This document shows, in pieces, positions 8,601 through 20,600 of a stretch of 25,427 bases of DNA. The stretch is from NCBI GenBank assembly GCA_964352425.1, contig CAYGRZ010000024.1, positions 1-25,427 of the forward strand, written 5' to 3'. The position numbers and the translations under genes are program-made. The notes below the pieces were generated by a model. That model was not told the origin of the DNA. It saw only the letters and a list, made by a program, of their open reading frames with translations, and ran no database searches. This stretch comes from JAMWCX01 sp964352425 (GTDB lineage Bacteria > Omnitrophota > Gorgyraeia > 2-01-FULL-45-10). Within the stretch, counting starts at the first letter, position 1, and each line of letters opens with the position of its first letter.

Positions 8601-11600
8601 TTCCATGAAGAGGTAGGTCATCATCCTCTGCTGGATATCGAGCTTATGCGTTGAAACCCGTTCCGTTATGGTAACGGCAAGCGCATAGCTCTCGGCGCCG
8701 CTAAGACGGTGACTGTCTTTCTCGGCAAACGCCAGTCTCTTTTTTATATATCTGAGTAGCTCCTTCTTCCCGGCTACTGTCAACTCTTCTCCATCCTTCT
8801 TAAGCGACAGCCCTTTTTTATCCAATTTTGTAAATTCTGCATCGGCTTCTTTACATTTCTTGTTTATAGCATCTTTGTTGGCTTCATAAAACTTCTCGCA
8901 CGTCATATTGGTGCCTTCGAGCTTTGACCCCCATTCCTTTATGACATTCCTGAGATAGACCTCCGCGTAGGGTAGCCTATACTCCTCCAATTTGTCCAGT
9001 TGGCCACCAAGATTTTTGGCAATATACTTACTGGCTGCGTCCGCCTCTGCCTTGCTGCCCTTGCCGTATTTGGCCATGATCTTGGCCATATCACTCAAGC
9101 GGACTGCCTGAGCAAGGCTTTCAAACTCAGAACGCAACCTTGCCTGGTTCTCTTTGAATTTCCTGACCTCCGCAAAGACCTTTGAAGGCGCCAAATTGCT
9201 CTTAAGGGCGTCGATAAAGGCGTTTGCGATATCGGCCTTCTCCGCTTCATTGGCGGCAGATTCGGCCTTCCGTTTCCGCTTTGCGGCAGTGTCCTTATAC
9301 ATCTTATACGCCGTTTCAACATAATTCCTTCTTCCCTTGATGACATTTGACATGCCTTCCGCCCACGCAAAGCTCTTCTTCCCCACCGACTCAAGATCGC
9401 GCATGAGAGCGCCGGTGCTGGTCCATCTCGAAGCGATCTCAGCCAATACCCGCTTTACATTCACGACATCAAGCGAGTGGGTAAGCTTGTATTCTATACC
9501 GTTTATCGTGATCACCTGAGGTGTCTCCAACGTCCCTTCCTTAAACCCTTTCGTCCTCTTCTTCGCGCCCTGCACCGTGGCGTTCTCGTTGAGCTGGAGC
9601 ACCAGTTTCCGCGCGGTAAAAGAAAGGAGGCGCCACGTGCCCATGAGCCGGGCAAACGCGGCAGGCCGCAGGACCTCCGTAAATATAGTCCTGCCCTCCC
9701 ACGTGATCGTCTTGTTCTCTGCCTTTATATTCCTCAGCCCTATTTCGGCAAGCTGCTGCCGTCCCATGCCGCTCAGGACGCGCTGGCCGGCTACCGCGAG
9801 AGCGTCGGTCTTGTTGAATTCATACTTGCCGTATCCGGACCTCTCAAGCGTCATCGTATCGCCCGGTTCCCTCGCTTTGTTTATGGCATCCACCACGTCG
9901 TCTATATCCAGCTCGGCGCCGCTGGCCTGCATGTGCTCTACCAACGCCTGCCTCACCATATCATTCATTAATCTGAGCGCGAGGCCTCCGCCTTCAAGCT
10001 TGCCTTCGACAAGCCGCATATTGTCTATCTTGCTGACCGCCTTATTGAATCGGCGAGCGCCTGTAAGATCCTTTTCCGAGACTTCGCCCTTGAGGCCCAT
10101 CTTATCCAGCGCCTGCCGGGCACGCTCCTGGCTAAACTTGCCTGTGGCGGGATCGCGGGACAGCTTCTTCAGTTCGGTCTTTATTTTTGCGGCTTCTGAA
10201 TTGACCTTCGAGATGAGCTCGGCGTCAAGCTTGCCTTCGACAAGCCGCGTATTGTTTATCCTGCTGACCGCCTTATTGAACCTGCGGGCGCTTTCAATAT
10301 CCCTATCCGCTACTTCGCTCTTGACGTTCATCCTGTCGAGCGCCTGCCGGGCACGCTCCTGGCTGAACTTGCGTGTGGCGGGATCGCGGGACAGCTTCTT
10401 CAGTTCGAGCTTAATTTCAGCGGCTTCTACATCGATCTCTTTCTGGAGCTCCGCCTGCGCCTTCACCATGCCTTCCTTGCCGCCACCCAGAGCATCCACC
10501 CTGTTCATAAGCTCCAGAGCTACCCGGTATATCTCCGCCTCCTGCCCAACCCTCGTCCGTATGTTCTTGGCCGCGAATCTCACGCTCAAGTCTCCGCCCG
10601 TCGTCCCGGCTTCCTGGATCTTGGCCTTCGCGGCCTTCATTATGGCGTCACCCTCGCGGCTCATCGAGATGCCGCGCATGGAGAAGAGCGCGCCCCACGA
10701 TATCGCGGTTACCATCCATTTCGCAAGCCCCACCTCGCGCAACTGCTTTCCGGTCGTGCTGTCGTATTTCGCGACGCTCCTCAGGCCGGTGTCTATCAGC
10801 GTGACAAAACCGGCGATATAACCGTTATTGTTGATCTCTGTTAGTATGCGGCCGCCGAGGCCTCTCGAACGAAGCTGGCTCATAACAACCTGACTATTTT
10901 TGGCCGCCTTCATGTAATTAAGCTGCAGTTCTTTAAGGAACGTCGTCTCCCCCTTGCCGGCCAGCACCCTGCATACCGAAACACTGACGCGGGCTATAAA
11001 ATCAATAGGCGATGTGATAGCCTTGGCGAGGCCGCTCAGGCTCTTTTCGCAGTAGGCGCCCATGGCATTCCACGTGCCTCTTACGCCGCCTTGTGCGACC
11101 TTAGCCGCCGCCGCCTCGAGGCTCAAGACCCCTATCAGCGGCTGGACCACAAAACCAGTCTTCCATCCCTCAGGTATGCTCATGATGATCTCTTCGCCGA
11201 ACTGCTTAGCCCCTTCTCTTGAGAAGATCGAATACTGGCCGTCAGAGGTCTTAATGTCTATTGACCAGTAGAAGGTGTTCAGAGTACCCCAGAAACCGCG
11301 TCCGGTTTCGCCTGCAGCGAAAACAGCGTCGACCACGGCGCGCGCCATCGGAGTGAATATCGTAAACATGGGGCTTATGTAGGTAAAGGTAACTACGCCT
11401 TGCAGGGCCATTGCCTCAACGCCGGCAAACGCGCCAGGCCTGACCTGGAACGTTTTGCCGAAGACATTAACTTTGCCCGTTGTTTCTCCGGCCAGCTTGT
11501 TGACCTTCTGCGCGAACCCCTCTTTGATCCCGCCGGTCCCGCGGCCGAATATATGCCCTATGCCCTGCGGGCTTAAGATATACGCTACGGCCAGGCCCGC

Positions 11601-14600
11601 GATTATTCCTGAGGTTATGGCGTCGGTACGATTGACCTTATTGACGCCTTCTTTAAATAAGTCAAAACTGAACTTTCCGTCTTTGAAGACGAGATCGCGG
11701 TTCAGATACACGTTGATATATGTCACGGTCGTAGTGATGGCCGCAGCTCTGGCTATGCTTACGGTCACCCTGAGCAAGGCTGGTGTCGTCGCGGCCCGCG
11801 CTCCGAAGCCCATCACCCCCGCCACTTTACTCAGGAATGGAGTGGCTTTGGACACCCATCCTATCGAGCCGATCGCCGCTCCGAACGATCTGAGTTTCGC
11901 CCCAATACTGAATACCCCTACCAGCGTCGACGCGGCTCCGAACCCCAGCCCCATGCCCATGCCTATCTTGAAGCCTTGTTTCGCGGATAATGCCATGCTT
12001 TGTGCAAATTCTCCAAGCGTGGGCAACTCGCCTGTAAATATGGCAGTCAATGCCGTCTTGCCCGCGGTTGCATACATGTAGACCTTTGCACCGCCCACGC
12101 CGAGCTTCAGCATCCCCTGTGCCGTTGCCGCGACCTTCGCGCCGACAGTTATCCCTCGTTGAGTCCAGAAGGCCGCCTTGAATATATTGAACCCCGCGGC
12201 GCCTACCTTAAACGACACTGTCGCGCCGGAGCTTGCGCCCAGAGTAGCTATCGTAACCGCCGCCAGCGCCCAGTCCCCCGCAATTTGCCATGGGGAGTCG
12301 TAGCTATCGACCGTCCCGACGCTCAACACCCATGACTGCCAATATGACCACCTCTGGATAAAAGTGCCATTATCCCGCATCTGGTGCCAGCCAGCCGCAA
12401 GGCTGCCGCCTGTGCCCTTGTAACCGGCGATGAACTTTATATCGTCCCCTGCCTGCTTCTCAACTTTTGCGACGGTCTCTTTGGCACCCGTCATCAGCAC
12501 GTCATAGAACTGGTCTATAGTGGTTATCTTGGTGCCCGTCATCCAGCTTGCCCGGTCTATCGCCGTAGTGCCCTTGATAAGCTTCTCGTCTTTTATGTCC
12601 CACACGTTCGCGGCAAGCTGAGCCATGCTGAAGTCTCTGCTAATAAGCACATCAAGGGCGGCAAACTGGTCTCCCGACTTTATCGCCTGATCATATTTGG
12701 CGCCGACGGCCCCTATTTTGCCGCCCAGCTTAATAAGGCCTTTTACCTCGACGGTATCCTTCTTCAATTCCTTCTCCACATTACAGGTCTGGACGCCGCC
12801 GAACGAGAAGGAGTTGACCTTGCCTATTCCGGAGACGATCGCCATCGCCTTTTCGTATCCGATAGAGCCGTTAACTATTCCGTCCCGCAGGCTTGTTAAC
12901 TCCGCTGTGACATCCCGTCCTCCCGTCACGCCTGTCCATGCACTCTCTGTGTAGACACCGGCACTGTCGGCCAGGAGTTCGTTTATGCGGCTCAGGAACT
13001 CCTCCTGGCATTGCCTGCCGCAGGATTTCCATGACAGGAGCTTGACCCGGCCGGAGTCCATACACACGGTTTCCCGGTACGTCTTGGCCTGCGTCTCACC
13101 CTTGCCTAATATTTTTATCGAGGCGCCCGCGCCAAACTCGAAGACATCCCCTTCGCGCATAACAACGGCGCCGCCTTCTATCCCGACCTCACTGTTATAC
13201 ATGATGCCTTCACCGGTAACGTTGATGCGGTTCAGGCCGCCGCCGGCTTTACCCTCGCCACCACCCGGCTGTGCCTTGCTTACCCTGACCGTATACTGCC
13301 GTATAGACGCGCTACCCTGGAGCTTCACAGTGCCACTCATCAGGTTCATGACGCCGCCTGAGCCGAACTGGATATCGCCGCCGGCTTTAATCGTGCAAGT
13401 CCCGTCCGTAAACGACTTTATCGTCCCGTCGGGCTGGCGGACCTTAAGCTCGCCGATGACCCGCATCTTCATGTCTGCATTGAGCCTGGCGCTGCCGTCC
13501 GCGGATATATTCAAAGTGACTATTCTGTCAAACGATTCCTTCTTCTCGCCGAAGGACACCGTAAGCGGTTTACCGGCGCAGTTTATCACCGCCTGTATGA
13601 ACGATGTATTTGCCTTCTGGTCATACTGCATGCTCAAGGTGCCGGTGCGGCCGGAGTCAGCGAGCGTAGAGAGCGCATTGAATAACAGCAAACGGTCATC
13701 AAAGTTGTTGCCCGACCTTATGGCGGCGAACTTGCCGGCAGACGCGGCATCCATGGCAAATGTTTTGCCGAACGCTTCAATGGTTCCGGCCTCCACGTTT
13801 ACCGTAAAGCTGTTCACACCGGAGCATGCGCCGTAAACGGCCTGATATAACGCGACCTTTTCATTGTCTGTGCCGTTCTTCTGTATATAGGCAAACTTCT
13901 CCGCGGTCTCCTTCGTGATCGGCAATGTCCCGCCGAATGCCGATATGGTATTGTCAGCGGTGTTTATGCCAAAATTCTTCAGCTCAGCCTTTACGGCAGC
14001 AATATACAGAACTTTATCGTAAGCTTTAAGCAGGGTTTCACCATCTTTTCCTTCAACCACATTTACAAGCATCTCTGTCGTCGCACCTTTTTGTATATAG
14101 GCCGACTTTTTACCCTCGGTAATGGCGAGTATCTTGTCGCCGACGCGAATCCCGCTGACACCGGCGTTCGCCAACTCAGCAGCGAGCGCCTTCGTCACCT
14201 CAACCCCCCCGCCGATAGACTTGCCGTCCGCAAACAGGACGGTCTTGCCGGCATCTTTAAAGAATTCCGCGGCAACGGCGCTGCCTTTCCACCTGTCGCT
14301 CGCAGTGGTAATTTCAACGGAGGCGATAAGGATATTCCTGCCGTCGACGTCGTTGAAAGAGCCCGTCGCCTTTATGATATATGTGCCTATCAAGGTGCTG
14401 GTACCCATATCGTAAGCCGTATACCCCATGAAATCGCCGACTTTCGCAAGGGCCCTATCCGGCGTAAAGAGCCAGGCCTTTTTGCCTGCGATATCAGTTG
14501 CCTGCGCGACAAACTTACCGCCGGACATCAGCATCTGGCCCTGCCGCTCGAGAAGCCCTGTCCCGAGCGCAGCCTCTGTGGTCTTTCCGAGCTCTACCTT

Positions 14601-17600
14601 ACGGTCAACTCTGTCATAGGTGGCCGACCCCATACCGCCAGTGAGGGTAACTTTGCCGGTCTGAGTGAAGCTTTCAGCGAACAGGAAATTGCCGGTCTCT
14701 TTACTATAATAATTGCGAGTGATGCCGCCCATTTCAATGGAACCTGACTGCGAGGTCACAGCGTCTATCGACCGCGTCGCACCATTGACCTTGACCTCAA
14801 CGGTTTCAGACGCTGTCGGTCTGGTGATCGAATCCGCGAAACGCTGGCTTGCAACGCCCAGGGCGTTCACTCTCGCCACGACATCCTTAATATTGTCCGA
14901 GGATAGCAACTTCTTTACTTCTCGCGTCTCTCCGCGTGATTTCAGCACTTCGTTCGCGCCACCGTCGCCCGTCATGCCCTGATACATACCGGACGTCATC
15001 TTGGAGCTCCTAAAGTCCGAACCTGCGTCCTGCACGAGCCCCGCGACCGCGCCGAGCGCGTCGGTCGCCTGGATTATCTTCCCCATGTCGCCTGAGGCAT
15101 ATAGCGCGCTGATAGTCTCGTTGGTTATGCCGTTCTGCGCATTCCAGATATCAGCCGCGCCATCGCCCTTTTGATCATTGAATAAACCGATACCGGTCTT
15201 GAGCGTTTCCGTCCTGAACTTAGACTCAGCCTTCTCGACGATATTGCCGACCGCGTTCAGCGCAACGGCCGCCAGCGTCATATCGGCAGCCGTGCCCCTG
15301 AAGAGCTCGGCGACGGTCCTGGTCTCTCCGAACTTTTCTCTGAGGTAGGCCTCGGCGGCCCTGTCGCCGGTCATACCACTGAACGGGCCCTTCTCCATCT
15401 CGGTCGTCCTGAACGGAGAAGCTGCGAGTTGGGTGATGTTCTTGCCGGTCTCGAGGGCGGCGACTGCATTGTCCATCTCCTCGAAACTGCCTTTGAAGAG
15501 CTTATCGATATCTCCCCCGATCACCATATTATCGGCCTCGCGCACGCTCCTGCCCGCGAACGACCCGCCCTTTATCACATCGTTCAGCGTGCCTTTCGCC
15601 GTTTCGATCTTCTCGTTCTTCCCGAAAGCCGCAAATGCGTTCATTATGGCGCCTATATCGCCCGACTTCTTCGCGCCTTCAAGGCCTCCCGTAAACCCTT
15701 CTGATACCAGTCGCGCATTGAGCGCTTCAGCGCGCGTCTGGCCGGCAAGGCCCGAACCCGCCGCAAATTTCGAATCCATGAGCGCTTTGTTCCCCAGGGT
15801 CTCATTGGCCGCGAGGACAGACCAGATCGCTACGCCAAGCTTCAGCGTATTGTCGTCATTCAGCTTGCCATCGGCGTCCCTGGCGGTCAGCTTCGCAGTG
15901 TCTACGCCCGCGCTTTTCAGGGCCTCGCCGAGGGTTTTATTATCTATCGCTGCGAAATCGGATTTTATCTTATTGCCCAGGAGCTGGTCGCCCATGCCCT
16001 GGGAGAGCTGGCTCAAGGTCCCGAAGAGAGTCGCCGTTAAACCGACGCTGACGGCAGGGGCTTTCATCTGGGTCATGTCCAGCGCTGCCCCGCCGAGATC
16101 TATCCTCATGACTTCCATAGCGGTGGCCTTGCCGCCTTGAACTTCGGCGACCTTCTCTTCTACCATAACGCCCGTAGCCATCTCCCTTATACGGATCGTC
16201 TGGCCTATATCGATGCCGGCGAACGCAAGGGCCTCTTGTACGGATGCATCGATGATCTTTCCATTCTTGAACTTGATCATATCGGCCGCTTCCTGGCAGC
16301 GTCCAAAGAACGCAGCAACGCCAGCCGCATCGAGAGAGCCTGCGCTTTCCCGCATGATGACCATATTGGCGTTCACGCCTGCATCAAACACATTGGAGAA
16401 TTTCACGGCCTCGCCCTTGTTGTTGACCTCCGCGACCTTTCCGCCGCGGCCTTCTCCGGTCCTGACGTCGACTATCTGGAACTCCATGCCGACAGCCACA
16501 GCCGCACCGCCGAACTTCAGGAGTTCTTTTACGCACGCAGGCGTCAGCTTACCGTTGGCATCGACCTTGAGCGTTTCGGCCGTAAGGCCTGCCGCCGCAA
16601 ACATCTGCGCGATGACATTGACCTCGCCTTTCAGATTTATTACCACGGCAAAGTTAACTCCGGGCTTGTACGCAGTGACAGCGCCATCATATACGGCCGC
16701 GCGGCCGCCGGCTGGCGCGGATGTGAATGTCGCGTTTATATTGAACGTGGCCGACCCGTCGGAATTAAAGAGCGTGGCCTCGAGCTGCTGCCCCCGGCTC
16801 ATGCCTGAAGAGGCGGCGAGCGTCATGAACTGTTCGGCCGCGTCCTTGCCGCCAAAATCTATCTTGGACGCGCCGGATTCTATCCTGTTAAACGAGCTGT
16901 CGCCCATCGTAAGCCGGCCATCCCTGGCCACGACGGCCTGCGCGCTCGAACCGTCCAAGCCCTTGAACTGGGCAAACATCAGGCGTTCGGTCTTGCCGCC
17001 TTCTTTTTCCACCTCTTGCGACCGGAACACCCTGTCGCCGATCTCCATCGTCACGTTCTTGTGGCCGGCCTTCGAGAAATTCTCAGACATCGCCAGCGCC
17101 TTGCTCGGCGCTACCCCGGCGGCGCCCATGCCTGCCGACTCTTTCAGGACATCGGCGGTGAACTTCGAGACGTCCGCCGGGCCGCCCGCCTTAGTAAACC
17201 TCTTTCCGTCGGAGGTCTCGATGGTGATATATGAAGAAGAAACAGGCTTGCCGTCCTCACCGAGAGCGGTGCTCTTCGAAAGCGTGACTTCGATCTTTAC
17301 GAGCTTGCCGGTCACGGGATCCTTAACCATCTTTGTCCTGGTCTCCGATACGGAACTTGTCCCGTCACTGGCCGTCACTTCGGTCCTTGTATCATCACCG
17401 CCCAGCGACAATGTCCTCGTGGTGACCACTACATCTATAAGCGTCTCTTTGCCTGTTGCCTTATCTATTGCCACCCGCTTTTCCGTATATTCCCTGCCGC
17501 CCGATTGATACGCGCCGACGCTCCTGAACTCCTGGGCCTGGCCCTTATCTTTCAAACCCGCGAAGACGGTCTTCACCTGGGCGGCGGTAAGACCCGCGAT

Positions 17601-20600
17601 ATCGATATCCTTGCCGGTCGCCACCGCCTTGCCGCGGAACTTAAATGTCAGCGCGCCGTCCTTCATGACGTAGCTTCCCTCATACTGCGCAGTTCTGGAC
17701 TTACCGAACTGGTCGTAGTTCTTCTCGGTGACGACATAGCGGTTCGACTTGGAGACGTCCGTTTCCTTGCCATCCTTGGTCTTAACCGGATCCTGCGCCG
17801 TGTATGTAAACTCTTTCCAGCCGGCGGATGTGCGCGAGCGTGTACGCTCGGTGCCATTTGCGTCTCTCACCGTGTACTTCTCCATGCCGACGCTCATGAC
17901 CGCCCTGCCCTTGACGCTGAACTGAACGCCGCCCTTACCTATATTGCCCTGGAGGGCCGTCCTGTCGCCGAGGTTCTTTATCGCCCTGACGCCTTTTAAG
18001 CGCGCGATGAGCTCTATGGCAAGGTCGAGATCCCTGACCTGACCGGCGTCCGCCATGGCTGACGCCTCCTTGAGAGTCTTAGCGCCGAAGGCTTCCTTAA
18101 GATACTCCGAGTCCGCATTGCCAAACCCGCCCTGGGTCGTATCCCAGGACTCGCTCTGCGCGGCTTTCCAGAGGCCTTTTCCTATAGACACGAGCACCTG
18201 CTCGAGGTTGCCGGGGTTAACGCCGTCGCCGAGCTGGAATTTCCTGGCGGACGCATACATCTCTTCGGAGACGCCGCCCTCGACCTTATCTGTGAGCCAT
18301 CCCACCATCACGTTACCCACGGCCTCGTACACGTCCATTGCCGCGACGCGCCAGTTGTCGCGGGAGAGGATGTCTTTTATCGATACTGCCCTATTACCCA
18401 GAAGGGCCAGCCGCGCATCGCCCGCGCCCGGCAGGATCATCTTCGCAAGTTTCTCGTTCGCGCTCGCGGTACTCGTTATCGGGTCGAAGAGGTTCTTTAA
18501 GATGCCGCCCTCGTAATCCTTTGTCGTCGTCACCACGTCAGCGGCAGTCGCAGCCACATCGGTCCACCCCAGCGCAAGATAGTTCGCCGGCACGTCGTTA
18601 TCGGGATTGGTCTCTACGGTCGTCGTATCCGCGATCACGGCTCCCGTGCCGTCGGTAGTCTTGATCCTGATACTGCGCTCCTTGATATGCTCGACGCTTG
18701 GCGCGCCGCCGCCGGGATAGTGCAGGACCTTCTTCGTCGTGACCGTCGTCTCGACCTTCAGGTTCTTGTCCAGCAGGCCGAGCGCCAGTGCCTTCGCATT
18801 CTCCACCTCCTTCTTCGTATTGTCCCTCAACTCCATCGCCATCTTGACCAGCGTATCGCGACGGTCGTTGATATCAGCGACCTGCTTGTAGTAATTGGTG
18901 TGGGCGGTGGCCTTCTGGCCGGCTATCTTGGCGAGCGTCTTCTGGATAGAAGGCTGGCCTTCGTCATATGTCTTCTGGAGCGTGTCGAGGGCGCGTGAGC
19001 GCACGGCCGTGAGCGCTGCCGAACCCGAGACCTCGGCTGACCCGAAAGATTGAGCATTACTGACAAGGGCCTCAAAAGTCGTGACATAGCCGCGCAGGGT
19101 TACGAGGCTGAGAGTCGTGAAGTCAGACGGCAGGTCGAAGACGGCGCCCGGATATGTGTACGAGCTGTTCCCTGCGGAACGTATGGCCGCTTCAACGGAT
19201 TTATAATAGAGCTTCGCCATGTCCCGCAGCTGCAGCACATAGCCGCGCAGGGCATTGGCCTCCTGCATGTCGAGCCCGTTGAGGGTGGTATTGAGGTCCT
19301 GGAGGGCCTTGGCGAGCTCCTCGCTGCGGATATGGTCGAACAGGCTCTTCTGGCCGTTGTAATAGCCGTCCGCGTCCTGGTCCAGCCGGGAGGCCGTGAA
19401 ATAAATGAGGTGCCTCACGGACGAATTATAGACGTTCTTTATCTTGTCGAATTTCATCTTCGCGTAGGTCCCGAAAGAGACGGCCAGGGAATTATTGCGG
19501 GCGATGAGGGCCGGATAGAATAGATCGGTGCCGGCGATCAAACTGTGCGAGGAAACGTCGGATCTCGAGCCAACGTTGTACGGATCGGCCGCTATGACGC
19601 TGACTTCCTCGCTGGAATACGGATTCGCCGCAGACGTAAAAGTACGGGCAAAATACGGGTCGTAATAGCCGGCCATGGAGTCGCTCCTGTATTTTCCTAC
19701 GTTGTTCCACAGGTCCGTTTGCGCGCGCAGGTACAGGGCATTCATCTGCGTCGTGTTGGTAGCAATAGGCACGCCGAGAGCGGTGACCGGGGCCTGCTGC
19801 GCGATAACGCTGACCCAGGCTGTCGTGGGCCCGCCCCCAAACCACGTTCTGTATGTCGCGCCGGCATGCAAACTGTCTCCGGTCGTCGTACCGCCCATCA
19901 CCTCGCCGAACAAGGCGACCCCTGTGCTCACGGGCGGCTGGGTCTGCAGGCCGTTCAGATAATTCCCAAGGAAGGCGAGCATGCCGCCTATTTTACCGCC
20001 CGTCCCGCCAGCGTAGCTCTCATTTCCTTCGAGCTTCGCCTTGTACGATCCGATGACCCCGAATGTAGTGACACCGAGGTTCGCGATCTCGTTCGCGAGC
20101 GGGTCGATATCGCTGTAGGTCCATGAATTATTGATGACCTTTACGGTCAGGTCTGTGAACGCCTTCCTTATACCTGCCATCTTCTCCACGGCTTTGGCCG
20201 TTTCCGGCGTGCACGCGTCGGCGTCGATGTCGGCATCCCTGGCCTTGTCTATGGCGCCGCCCGGGGTCAGCGCGCTCGTAAGATCGGTTACGCCGGTTGA
20301 AGAGATGACCGAAGCCGCGGTATCCGCCGCATTGGCGGCAGTCACAAGCTCGCCTGCCAGCGTCAAAATGCCCCCGCCCGCGCCTGCCGCGGCAACCGCC
20401 GTCTGCGCGGCGCCGGCCTTGCTCTTCGCGTCAGCGGCAGATGAGGCGAGCGCCGTAACGGCCGCCTGCAGCCCCGACGGATCCGTGATACGCGAGTTGA
20501 CGGACTGGAGCAAGTCGTAAGCGCCCGAAGAGTCGGAGGCCATCTTCCCGGCCATGGCATCAACTTTTTCCGCCTTCTCCCTGGCCGCGGAGACTTTCTC

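Noticed and set aside
9577..10821. Plus-strand open frame of 414 codons
   Set aside because: Antisense shadow of the 77-residue repeat region; its own internal repeat mirrors that duplication, and it has no domain.
16213..17508. Plus-strand open frame of 431 codons opposite the giant gene
   Set aside because: It is antisense to a frame with consistent repeats and domains, is Ser/Ala/Pro-rich with no recognisable domain, and arises from GC-rich third positions in the true gene.
17180..17930. RHS/YD-repeat toxin domain
   Set aside because: Only one YD-like turn (NYDQFGKSR) is seen; the regular spacing and the RHS core motif are missing.
19300..20250. EF-hand calcium sites at DQDADGYYNG and DADIDADA
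   Set aside because: The Asp-rich turns lack the full 12-residue loop pattern and the flanking helix pair; they were left as possible but unsupported.
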